Positions 1-5,334 of a DNA stretch of 6,515 bases are shown in pieces. This DNA is from an uncultured Alphaproteobacteria bacterium (GTDB taxonomy: Bacteria; Pseudomonadota; Alphaproteobacteria; Rhizobiales; Pleomorphomonadaceae), in contig CALCDT010000279.1 in assembly GCA_937900425.1 (NCBI GenBank), positions 1-6,515 of the forward strand. The letters run 5' to 3'. The notes beneath the pieces are model-generated. The model searched no databases. It was not told the origin of the DNA and saw only the letters and a list, made by a program, of their open reading frames with translations. Within the stretch, counting starts at the first letter, position 1. Each line of letters begins with the position of its first letter. The translations under genes were made by a program, and so were the position numbers.

Positions 1-708
1 GCCCGCCGCGAGCCCGGTGGCGAGGGCGAGCAGCAGCGCGAGGGGCAGCGCCGCGCCCGGCGACCAGCCGCCCGCCGCCGCGGCGCCGATCATCGTGAAG
101 GCGGCGATGCCGCCGAGGCCGGCGATGTCGCCGAAGGCGAAGTTGATGCGGTCGAGCACGCCGAGCACCAGGGCGAAGGCGACGGCGGTGAGCGCGTAGA
201 TCATGCCGACCGGCGCCGCGCTGACGACCTGCTGCAGGGCGTAGGCGAGGGCGGGCGGCAGCGGGCGCGTCACCAGCGCCCCCGGCGTGCCGTCGCCGTC
301 GTCGAAGCGCGCCGCCGCCTCGGCGGGCGCCTTCGGATCGGACAGCCAGAAGCGGTGGAGCAGATACATCCGCGTGCGGTCGAGTTCCCGGCCCGCCACC
401 TCGATGCCGACGAGGCGGTTGCGATCGCGCCCGAGGGCGCCGCCGGCGAAGGCGCAGCCGACGACGCCCTCGCGGGCGCCCTCTGCCGTCGTCACCCGGT
501 AGAACAGCAGCACGCCGTGGCGGGCGCGGCCGTCTTCGGCCTCGTCGAGCACGGTGAGCCGCCCCTCGGGCTCGACCGCCGCGAGCACCAGCCGGCAGAG
601 CCGGACCTGCTCGATGTCCGCCCCCCGGCAGGCCGTCAGCGCCAGCGACGCGACCAGCAGGGCGAGGAGGACGCCGATCCGGGCCGCGGGTCGGGGCGGG
701 CGCCGCAC
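1..708 (-). CDS. Branched-chain amino acid ABC transporter permease, LivH type (partial, 3' end outside window)
   Basis: The reading frame is open from a GTG at 708-706 to the left edge (236 codons), with no stop inside the window. Residues about 155-205 (LAYALQQVVSAAPVGMIYAL, then GVLDRINFAFGD) align with the start of E. coli LivH (LQQ, YAL, INFAHGE), the inner-membrane channel subunit for leucine/isoleucine/valine uptake. Residues 1-27 form a basic start (MRRPPRPAAR), a hydrophobic stretch and a lipobox-like LTAC (Cys27). Residues 28-150 look soluble, with two more cysteines (38 and 85), and would lie in the periplasm. E. coli LivH lacks this extension; I recall related alphaproteobacterial permeases with one, but cannot check. 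The gene follows hemB by 16 bp on the same strand, so co-transcription is likely. The start is uncertain: no strong ribosome site is visible and an earlier start overlapping hemB is possible. The cognate ligand is not determinable. Confidence 0.85.
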   Translation of the reverse strand, partial: MRRPPRPAARIGVLLALLVASLALTACRGADIEQVRLCRLVLAAVEPEGRLTVLDEAEDGRARHGVLLFYRVTTAEGAREGVVGCAFAGGALGRDRNRLVGIEVAGRELDRTRMYLLHRFWLSDPKAPAEAAARFDDGDGTPGALVTRPLPPALAYALQQVVSAAPVGMIYALTAVAFALVLGVLDRINFAFGDIAGLGGIAAFTMIGAAAAGGWSPGAALPLALLLALATGLAAG

Positions 709-724
709 GGCCCGGCCGGTCCGC

Positions 725-1762
725 TCAGAGGCCGGTCTTGAGCCGTTCGGCGACCCGCGGGGCGTAGTAGGTCAGGATGCCGTCGGCGCCGGCGCGCTTG
801 AAGGCCAGCAGGCTCTCCAGCATCGCCCGCTCGCCGTCGATCCAGCCGGCCGCGCCCGCGGCCTCGATCATCGCGTATTCGCCGGAGACCTGGTAGGCGA
901 AGGTCGGCACCCGGAAGGTGTCCTTGAGGCGGAACAGGATGTCGAGATAGGGCATGCCCGGCTTGACCATGATCATGTCGGCACCCTCGGCGAGGTCGAG
1001 TTCTGCCTCGCGCAGCGCCTCGTCGGTGTTGGCCGGGTCCATCTGGTAGGTCCGCTTGTCGCCGACCAGCGTCTTCGAGGTGCCGATGGCGTCGCGGAAC
1101 GGGCCGTAGAAGGCCGAGGCGTATTTCGCCGCGTAGCTCATGATCTGCACCGACGAGAAGCCGTTGTCGTCGAGCCGGCGCCGGATCGCCCCGATCCGCC
1201 CGTCCATCATGTCCGAGGGGCCGATGACGTCGACGCCGGCCTCGGCCTGCACCAGCGCCTGCCGGCAGAGCTGCTCCACCGTCGGGTCGTTGACGATCTC
1301 CTCGCCGACCAGCAGGCCGTCGTGGCCATGGCTCGTATAGGGATCGAGGGCGACGTCGAGCATGACGCCGATCCCCGGCGCCGCAGCCTTGATCGCCCGG
1401 GTCGCCCGGCAGACGAGGTTGTCGGGATTGAGGGCCTCGCTGCCGGTATCGTCGCGAAGGGCCGGGTCGGTGTAGGGGAAGAGCGCGATCAGCGGAATGC
1501 CGAGGTCCGCCGCCCGCTGGGCCTCCGCCGCCGCCTCGTCGACCGAGAGACGGAAGACCCCGGGCATCGAGGCGACCGGCGTGCGCACCCCGGTGCCGGC
1601 GACGACGAAGATCGGCCAGATCAGATCGTCGACCGAGAGCGTGTTCTCGCGCACCAGCCGCCGCGACCAGTCGGTCCTGCGGTTGCGCCGCATCCGCTGA
1701 CCCTGCAGCGCCGGAGACAGATCCTGCGGGGCGCGGGAGGAGGGGGCGTGCTGATAGGTCAT
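725..1762 (-). CDS. hemB: Delta-aminolevulinic acid dehydratase (porphobilinogen synthase)
   Basis: This 345-aa cytosolic enzyme condenses two 5-aminolevulinate molecules to porphobilinogen in haem, sirohaem, cobalamin and bacteriochlorophyll synthesis. Both Schiff-base lysines are visible: Lys213 in SYAAKYASAFYGPFRDA and Lys267 in MIMVKPGMPYLDI. The QVSGEYAMI and GILTYYAP segments near the C terminus are also typical. In zinc enzymes the loop near residues 136-148 carries three cysteines; here it reads DVALDPYTSHGHDGL (Ala138, Asp140, Asp148). That fits the magnesium-dependent type known from Bradyrhizobium and plants. ATG 1762 (MTYQHAPSS) gives the usual family length; the frame stays open far upstream, but that part has no HemB similarity. 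An internal ATG at 1693 (MRRNRRTDW) is a less likely start. The gene is divergent from the DUF6163 gene and lies 16 bp ahead of the ABC permease gene. Confidence 0.97.
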   Translation of the reverse strand: MTYQHAPSSRAPQDLSPALQGQRMRRNRRTDWSRRLVRENTLSVDDLIWPIFVVAGTGVRTPVASMPGVFRLSVDEAAAEAQRAADLGIPLIALFPYTDPALRDDTGSEALNPDNLVCRATRAIKAAAPGIGVMLDVALDPYTSHGHDGLLVGEEIVNDPTVEQLCRQALVQAEAGVDVIGPSDMMDGRIGAIRRRLDDNGFSSVQIMSYAAKYASAFYGPFRDAIGTSKTLVGDKRTYQMDPANTDEALREAELDLAEGADMIMVKPGMPYLDILFRLKDTFRVPTFAYQVSGEYAMIEAAGAAGWIDGERAMLESLLAFKRAGADGILTYYAPRVAERLKTGL

Positions 1763-1826
1763 GATCGGGGTCCGTCTGCGGGAGGCTGCGGCCGGGCCGG
1801 CCCGCGGCAGGCCCCGTCGGCTCCCT

Positions 1827-1855
1827 TCTCTATCAGCCCGTTCGCCGCGCTTCAA
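1827..1855 (-). promoter_or_regulatory. Candidate sigma70-type promoter for hemB
   Basis: On the minus strand, TTGAAG (1855-1850) and TAGAGA (1832-1827) are separated by 17 bp, which would put transcription start about 58 bases before the hemB ATG. The -35 is a fair match and the -10 is weak (3 of 6), so this is a guess based on spacing and position in the divergent spacer. The remainder of 1763-1957 is GC-rich and I see no clear operator, riboswitch or small gene in it. Confidence 0.25.
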
Positions 1856-1866
1856 ACCCGCCGACC

Positions 1867-1895
1867 TTTCCGCGGCCGTCTTCTGCGCGTATAGC
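1867..1895 (+). promoter_or_regulatory. Candidate promoter for the DUF6163 gene
   Basis: TATAGC at 1890-1895 is a reasonable -10 element in otherwise GC-rich DNA. A poor -35 (TTTCCG, 1867-1872) lies 17 bp upstream. Start of transcription would be near 1902, about 55 bases before the chosen ATG. It is supported only by motif and spacing. Confidence 0.25.
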
Positions 1896-1957
1896 CTCGG
1901 AAATCGGAGCGCGCCGAAGCCCCGCGCCGCACCGCCTCGATAACGGAACCCGTGCCG

Positions 1958-2389
1958 ATGCCGAAATCCGACGACGACGCCATGAACGCCATCGCCCGGC
2001 CGGAAGGGGCGGCGCGCCGCTTCGACCCTCAATTCGGGCTGGTCGTCTTCGTCCGCCTGCTCGCGGTCGTCTTCCTCGTCTCCGGCCTCAGGGCCTGGAG
2101 CGTGATCCTCGGTCCCGTCGACGGCGCCGCCGCCTTCTTCGACCTGCCGATGGAGATGCGCATCGTCACCGCCTTCTTCGCGGTGTTCGATCTCGTCGCC
2201 GCCGTCGGCCTGTGGCTGCTGGCGTCCTGGGGGGCGGTGGTCTGGCTGATCGCGGCGCTGACCGAGGTCGCGCTCCACGGCTTCTTTCCCCAGACTTACG
2301 GAGAGGCACCGTTCATCATCGGTTTCCACCTCGCTTGCGTGGTGCTTTACGCCCTTTTCACCTATCTCGTCGATCGGGCCGAGTCCTGA
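1958..2389 (+). CDS. DUF6163-type four-helix membrane protein
   Basis: A 143-aa inner-membrane protein of unknown function. A short hydrophilic N terminus (about residues 1-25) is followed by four hydrophobic segments at roughly 28-46, 69-90, 92-108 and 118-138. They are joined by short loops containing RAWSVILGP, EMRIVTAFFAVFDL and HGFFPQTYG. The last segment ends in FTYLVDRAES. I recognise it by sequence style and by its place directly upstream of ldtR, where Hyphomicrobiales commonly carry this family; no enzymatic motif is visible. ATG 1958 is chosen because GGAA at 1945-1948 sits 9 bases ahead. GTG 1952 (two residues longer) and ATG 1982 (MNAIARPEG) are alternatives. It shares the strand with ldtR but lies 202 bp upstream with an AT-rich promoter region between, so the two need not form one transcript. 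Confidence 0.8.
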   Translation: MPKSDDDAMNAIARPEGAARRFDPQFGLVVFVRLLAVVFLVSGLRAWSVILGPVDGAAAFFDLPMEMRIVTAFFAVFDLVAAVGLWLLASWGAVVWLIAALTEVALHGFFPQTYGEAPFIIGFHLACVVLYALFTYLVDRAES

Positions 2390-2394
2390 TCTGG

Positions 2395-2560
2395 AGAATA
2401 CTTAAGATTTTATCGAATATTAAGTTAAGAATGGTCAGGGTTAATCTACGATAGGACTTTATGTCTCAAGGCGAACATTTGAGTTAAGCTAATTTTCATG
2501 CTGCGCTTTAAGCGTCCTTTCAAGACTGTCGGTTAGATTTGAATCAAGGTGGACGTAGAG
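2395..2560 (+). promoter_or_regulatory. AT-rich promoter/operator region upstream of ldtR
   Basis: This stretch is markedly AT-rich compared with everything around it and has no coding potential. It holds five TTAA tetramers (2402, 2420, 2425, 2441, 2484) plus a sixth at 2508, an AGTTAAG heptamer repeated at 2423 and 2482, and the palindrome CTTAAG at 2401. No convincing -35/-10 pair at 17 bp stands out, so the exact transcription start is unknown. A region like this before a regulator gene is a plausible multi-protein control region; the specific proteins are not shown by the sequence. Confidence 0.55.
2484..2522 (+). repeat. Two-copy direct repeat TTAAGC-N4-TTTCA, 24-bp period
   Basis: Copies at 2484-2498 and 2508-2522 agree at 11 of 15 positions (TTAAGC, four free bases, TTTCA). 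They are spaced 24 bp start to start, about two and a third helical turns. Each also reads TTAA-N7-TTCA, one base away from the CtrA pattern TTAA-N7-TTAA of alphaproteobacteria. The repeat lies 70-108 bp before the ldtR start codon, a normal place for regulator binding. Function is inferred only. Confidence 0.4.
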
Positions 2561-2591
2561 CCACGCCAAGATCGACAGTGAGGCACAGACC

Positions 2592-3104
2592 ATGATGAAC
2601 GCCAAGCGCGCCCGGGACGTCGCCCCCGACACCGCCGGACAGCACGAGATCAAGCCGCTCTACATGGAGGCCCTGCGCCTCGTGGAGCGTCTGCACCGCC
2701 GCCTGCTGGACGTCATCAAGGACGAGTTCGACCGGGAAGGGCGCACCGACGTCAACGCGGTGCAGGCGCTGCTGCTGTTCAACATCGGCGACAGCGAACT
2801 CACCGCCGGCGAACTGCGCACCCGCGGCTACTACCTCGGCTCGAACGTGTCCTACAATCTGAAGAAGCTGGTGGAGATGGGCTACATCCATCACCAGCGC
2901 TCGCGGATGGACCGCCGTTCGGTCCGCGTCAGCCTGACGCCGAAAGGCCAGGAGGTCGCCGGCATCATCCAGCGGCTCTACGACCGCCACATGCATTCGA
3001 TCGAAAAGGTCGGCGGCGTCGCCCGCGGCGACTTCGAGCAGCTCAACGTGTCGCTGCAGCGGCTCGAGCGGTTCTGGACCGACCAGATCCTCTATCGGCT
3101 CTGA
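2592..3104 (+). CDS. ldtR: MarR-family transcriptional regulator LdtR
   Basis: A 170-aa DNA-binding protein. The central MarR winged helix-turn-helix spans about residues 53-118: VQALLLFNIGDSELTAGEL, then the recognition region RGYYLGSNVSYNLKKLVEMG, then the wing MDRRSVRVSLTPKG (106-119). Flanking helices at about 20-50 and 120-165 would form the dimer interface. The segments KPLYMEALRLVERLHRRLLD and GYYLGSNVSYNLKKL are, as I recall them, characteristic of LdtR from rhizobia and Candidatus Liberibacter. There LdtR activates an L,D-transpeptidase gene (ldtP) and affects osmotic tolerance and motility. ATG 2592 is chosen because GTGAGG (2578-2583) lies 8 bases ahead; ATG 2595 follows immediately. 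No ldtP gene is in this window. A strong terminator lies 135 bp after the stop. Confidence 0.93.
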   Translation: MMNAKRARDVAPDTAGQHEIKPLYMEALRLVERLHRRLLDVIKDEFDREGRTDVNAVQALLLFNIGDSELTAGELRTRGYYLGSNVSYNLKKLVEMGYIHHQRSRMDRRSVRVSLTPKGQEVAGIIQRLYDRHMHSIEKVGGVARGDFEQLNVSLQRLERFWTDQILYRL

Positions 3105-3146
3105 GCAGCGCCCGAACAGGCTACCAAAATCGCCCGCCGCCGAGCG

Positions 3147-3186
3147 GAGCGACGGGCCCCCGCGGCGGACGCTCCGTCCGTCGCTC
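3147..3186. repeat. 9-bp inverted repeat between ldtR and the transglycosylase gene
   Basis: GAGCGACGG (3147-3155) and CCGTCGCTC (3178-3186) are perfectly complementary across a 22-base GC-rich loop. The second arm is followed by ATTTCCC, not a clean T run, so it is a poor intrinsic terminator. It could fold in the ldtR 3' untranslated region. The rest of 3105-3238 shows nothing else I can name. Confidence 0.35.
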
Positions 3187-3238
3187 ATTTCCCTCCCGCG
3201 CCGTCCACCCCCGGCGCGGTTCCTCCGAAGACGCCTGC

Positions 3239-3270
3239 GCCCCGGATCGCGAGATCCGGGGCTTTTCTTC
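3239..3270 (+). terminator. Rho-independent terminator downstream of ldtR
   Basis: A perfect 10-bp stem (GCCCCGGATC at 3239-3248, GATCCGGGGC at 3253-3262) closes on a 4-base GCGA loop, which is a stable GNRA tetraloop. It is followed by TTTTCTTC (3263-3270). The T tract lies only on the plus-strand side, so it ends plus-strand transcription from ldtR. Transcripts of the convergent gene would meet the hairpin without a following U run. It sits 135 bp after the ldtR stop and 23 bp from the end of the convergent gene. Confidence 0.85.
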
Positions 3271-3292
3271 GTCGCCGACCGCGAGCGTGGGC

Positions 3293-4114
3293 TCAGTTGG
3301 CGATCTTCGTCGCGTAGTAGGCGATGGTCTGCTGGTAGACCGTCGAGCGGTTCCACTCGTTGAGGACGGCGAAATTCGGCTCGCCCTCGTTGTAGCCGGC
3401 GCCCGGCTGCCAGCCGTGTCCGCGCAGGTAGTTAGCGGTGGAGTAGAGCACGTCCGGCACCGAGCGCAGCAGGTCGCGCCGGCCGTCGCCGTCGCCGTCG
3501 ACCGCATAGGCGAGATACTTCGACGGCAGGAACTGGGTCTGGCCGAGTTCGCCGAAGCCGGCGCCCTTCATCTCGTCGAGCGTCAGGTCGCCGCGCTGCA
3601 GGATCTTCAGCGCCGAGAGCAATTCGTTGGTGAAGAAGGCCGAACGCCGGCAGTCGTAGGCGAGGGTGGCGAGCGGCGGGAACACCGGCTTGTTGCCCGA
3701 GAAGTTGCCGAAGCCGGTCTCGAGGCCCCAGAGCGCGACGATGATCTCCTTCGGAACGCCGTAGCGCGCCTCGACGGCGGCGAGCAGGCTGGCGTTGCGA
3801 TTCATCGCCCGCTTGGCGAGCGCGATGGCGCCGGCGTTGGCCCGGGTGCTGGCGAACTTCTCGAAACTCTGCGAGAAGGTCTTCTTCTGGCCGCGGTCGA
3901 GCCCGATCGCCTTGGTGTCGTAGGATACCCGCGACAGCGCCTGATCGATCACCCCCGCCGAGATGCCGTTGGCCTGCGCCAGCGACTTGAAGTCCGTGAG
4001 CCAGGCCGAAAAGCCGGAGGAATCGTTGCCGCAGGGGGCCGCCGAGGCGACGCCCGGCACGAGAACGAGGGCGGCGAGGGCGATCGCGCGGGGGAGACGG
4101 TCGAAAATCTTCAT
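3293..4114 (-). CDS. Lytic murein transglycosylase, MltB-like (SLT_2)
   Basis: A 273-aa periplasmic enzyme that cleaves the MurNAc-GlcNAc bond of peptidoglycan non-hydrolytically, leaving 1,6-anhydroMurNAc. A signal peptide covers about residues 1-25 (MKIFDRLPR, hydrophobic core, GVASA then AP). The catalytic glutamate is Glu132 in ALWGLETGFGNFSG. The supporting segment GFGELGQTQFLPSKYLAYAV (186-205) and the end NEWNRSTVYQQTIAYYATKIAN match the MltB/Slt35 superfamily. AVDGDGDGRRD places Asp206, 208, 210 and 214 in an EF-hand-like loop; Slt35 binds calcium in such a loop. Cys28 and Cys155 could form a disulfide. There is no C-terminal peptidoglycan-binding domain, so this is the short form. 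ATG 4114 has AAAGG about 9 bases ahead and begins directly at the signal peptide; a longer in-frame extension to 4420 lacks family similarity. No lipobox is seen, so it is probably soluble. Confidence 0.93.
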   Translation of the reverse strand: MKIFDRLPRAIALAALVLVPGVASAAPCGNDSSGFSAWLTDFKSLAQANGISAGVIDQALSRVSYDTKAIGLDRGQKKTFSQSFEKFASTRANAGAIALAKRAMNRNASLLAAVEARYGVPKEIIVALWGLETGFGNFSGNKPVFPPLATLAYDCRRSAFFTNELLSALKILQRGDLTLDEMKGAGFGELGQTQFLPSKYLAYAVDGDGDGRRDLLRSVPDVLYSTANYLRGHGWQPGAGYNEGEPNFAVLNEWNRSTVYQQTIAYYATKIAN

Positions 4115-4359
4115 GAGCGGCGGCCTTTCAGTCGTCGGCACTGGCGGTCTGTTCACGTGCGGTGCACGGTGGAGGGTGGGCGTCTCTGCTGGCGACCTGC
4201 GGCGAAACGATGGCCGGCCGCTATCCTGCGCAGAAAGAACAGGTTTCCTTACACGAATCAGTAGCCGTGCGGCGCGGGCGGCGCAAGCATCCGGCCCGGG
4301 CGTCACGCCCGCGGCGCGCCGCTCCGCGGCCGGTTCCCGGAGAACGGGCTCGCCGGCCG
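4115..4359. other. Intergenic region between the RutR-like and transglycosylase genes
   Basis: These 245 bp separate two minus-strand genes and must carry the transglycosylase promoter. I see no convincing -35/-10 pair. A short GC hairpin (CGGGCG 4297-4302, loop TCA, CGCCCG 4306-4311) lies downstream of the RutR-like gene but has no T run, so it is at best a weak end signal. An imperfect dyad GTTC-N5-GAAC is at 4333-4345. No small gene or RNA is supported. Confidence 0.5.
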
Positions 4360-5010
4360 TCAGCGCGGCAGGATGCCCCGGAACAGCACGGTGGAGACGG
4401 TGGCGAGCGCCGTCTCCCACGTCGCCGCCGACGTGGCGACGCTGGTGCCGGTGACGCCGACGATCTGGGTGTCGAAGTCGGCGTAGTGCTGGGTCATCGC
4501 CCAGATCATGAAGATGAGATGGACCGGGTCGACCGGAGCGAGGCGGCCGTCGGCCATCCAGCCGGCAATCACCGCCGCCTTCTCCTCGACGATCTCCTTG
4601 AGGTCGGTGCGCAGCAGCGGCATCAGCATCGGCGCGCCCTGGACGATCTCGGTGCAGAACAGTCGCGATTCCATCGGCTTGTCGCGCGACATTTCCATCT
4701 TCTGGACGACGTAGGCGAGGATCTCCTCCTGCGGGTCGCCCGCCGGGTCGAGGTCGCCGAGCGGGGCCAGCCAGTTCTCCAGCGTGCGCGTCAGCACCGC
4801 GATGTAGATGTCCTGCTTGCGGCGGAAATAGTAGAGGAGGTTCGGCTTCGACATGCCGGCCGCCTCCGCGATCTGGTCCACCGTCGCGCCGCGGAAGCCG
4901 TAGGACGAGAAGCAGCCGAGAGCGGCGTCGAGGATGCGCTCCTCGTTCTCCACCTGGATGCGCGTCCGCTTCTTGCTCTGCGCCGCCCGGGCGGTGTTGT
5001 CGACGATCAT
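4360..5010 (-). CDS. rutR: TetR-family regulator, RutR-like
   Basis: A 216-aa cytoplasmic repressor-type protein, close to the 212 aa of E. coli RutR, which binds uracil or thymine and controls pyrimidine use. The N-terminal helix-turn-helix spans about residues 25-70 (ILDAALGCFSSYGFRGATVD, IAEAAGMSKPNLLYYFRRKQ). The C-terminal ligand domain keeps long RutR segments: SRLFCTEIVQGAPMLM (115-130), AVIAGWMADGRLAPVDP (146-162), HLIFMIWAMTQHYADF (164-179) and the ending RGILPR. ATG 5010 gives the family length; a GTG at 5031 would add seven residues. GGAGG at 5029-5025 lies 14 bases before ATG 5010, rather far, and overlaps the GTG option. It is divergent from an omega-amino acid aminotransferase, with a RutR-like operator between, so autoregulation plus control of that gene is likely. 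The true ligand is unproven. Confidence 0.9.
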   Translation of the reverse strand: MIVDNTARAAQSKKRTRIQVENEERILDAALGCFSSYGFRGATVDQIAEAAGMSKPNLLYYFRRKQDIYIAVLTRTLENWLAPLGDLDPAGDPQEEILAYVVQKMEMSRDKPMESRLFCTEIVQGAPMLMPLLRTDLKEIVEEKAAVIAGWMADGRLAPVDPVHLIFMIWAMTQHYADFDTQIVGVTGTSVATSAATWETALATVSTVLFRGILPR

Positions 5011-5086
5011 CGTTATCGGTCCGTCCTCCACGGCGAGCCCGCCCGCGGCCGCGGCGAGAGGGGCGCCGGGCCGGGCAAAAAAGCGC

Positions 5087-5115
5087 TTGAGGCGAGTCTG
5101 GCCATCCCTTAGCGT
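5087..5115 (+). promoter_or_regulatory. Candidate promoter for the aminotransferase gene
   Basis: TTGAGG (5087-5092) and TAGCGT (5110-5115) are 17 bp apart. The predicted start of transcription falls near 5122, inside the candidate RutR-type operator, which would give simple steric repression. The -10 is weak (3 of 6). The leader would be about 210 bases of very GC-rich sequence. Confidence 0.3.
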
Positions 5116-5119
5116 GATC

Positions 5120-5135
5120 TTGACCGGACAGTCAG
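5120..5135. promoter_or_regulatory. Candidate RutR/TetR operator in the divergent spacer
   Basis: The 16-bp sequence TTGACCGGACAGTCAG is an imperfect dyad (TGAC-N8-GTCA core). It matches the E. coli RutR consensus TTGACCA-NN-TGGTCAA at 10 of 14 defined positions, including the whole left half TTGACC. It lies 109 bp before the RutR-like start and 199 bp before the aminotransferase start, followed by a run of seven T. On the minus strand TTGCAA (5146-5141) lies just upstream, so the operator could also cover a promoter of the regulator gene. Recognition is inferred from motif and context. Confidence 0.6.
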
Positions 5136-5334
5136 TTTTTTTGCAAGCGCTCCCGCGCAGCGTGTGCGCCGCGCGCTCCCGGGGCGCCCGCCGGCCCGCC
5201 CGGACAGCGGAAAGACGATCAGCCGCGAGCCCAGTTCATCGCCCCGCCCCGCCGGGCCGCCGCCCTTCCGCCCATCGCCCCGCGGCCGCCGGGGCGGGCG
5301 GCGAGCGGCCGTCCGGCCCTTCCGGAGAGCCGCC

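Larger units (their letters stand above)
5082..5151. repeat. 8-bp inverted repeat flanking the operator
   Basis: AGCGCTTG (5082-5089) and CAAGCGCT (5144-5151) are exact inverted copies 54 bp apart, bracketing the candidate operator. The first arm is preceded by A6 and the second by T7. It could be a second factor's half sites or chance; it is not centred on the operator. The remaining spacer (5152-5334) is GC-rich with nothing else recognisable. Confidence 0.3.

Noticed and set aside
554..1894. Long plus-strand open frame (446 codons) opposite hemB
   Set aside because: It is antisense to hemB, has Arg/Gly/Ala-rich composition typical of GC-rich shadow frames, and shows no recognisable domain.
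1763..2329. Upstream in-frame extension of hemB and its long open frame
   Set aside because: It runs through the divergent DUF6163 gene, has no HemB similarity, and ATG 1762 already gives the family length.
2544..3356. Minus-strand open frame (270 codons) opposite ldtR
   Set aside because: It is a shadow of ldtR with low-complexity His/Val/Arg-rich content; the plus-strand MarR protein is clear.
3287..4264. Plus-strand open frame (325 codons) opposite the transglycosylase
   Set aside because: It is a shadow frame: the antisense gene has a catalytic motif and signal peptide, while this one has no domain.
4115..4290. Promoter search for the transglycosylase gene
   Set aside because: The best pair, minus-strand TTGCGC and TACTGA at 17 bp, matches only the TTG of the -35 and half of the -10, so it is not reported as a feature.
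4297..4311. GC hairpin CGGGCG-TCA-CGCCCG as terminator of the RutR-like gene
   Set aside because: The stem is only 6 bp and no T run follows on the minus strand, so chance is likely at this base composition.
4162..5112. Plus-strand open frame opposite the RutR-like gene
   Set aside because: Arg/His-rich shadow; the opposite strand encodes an unmistakable TetR protein.
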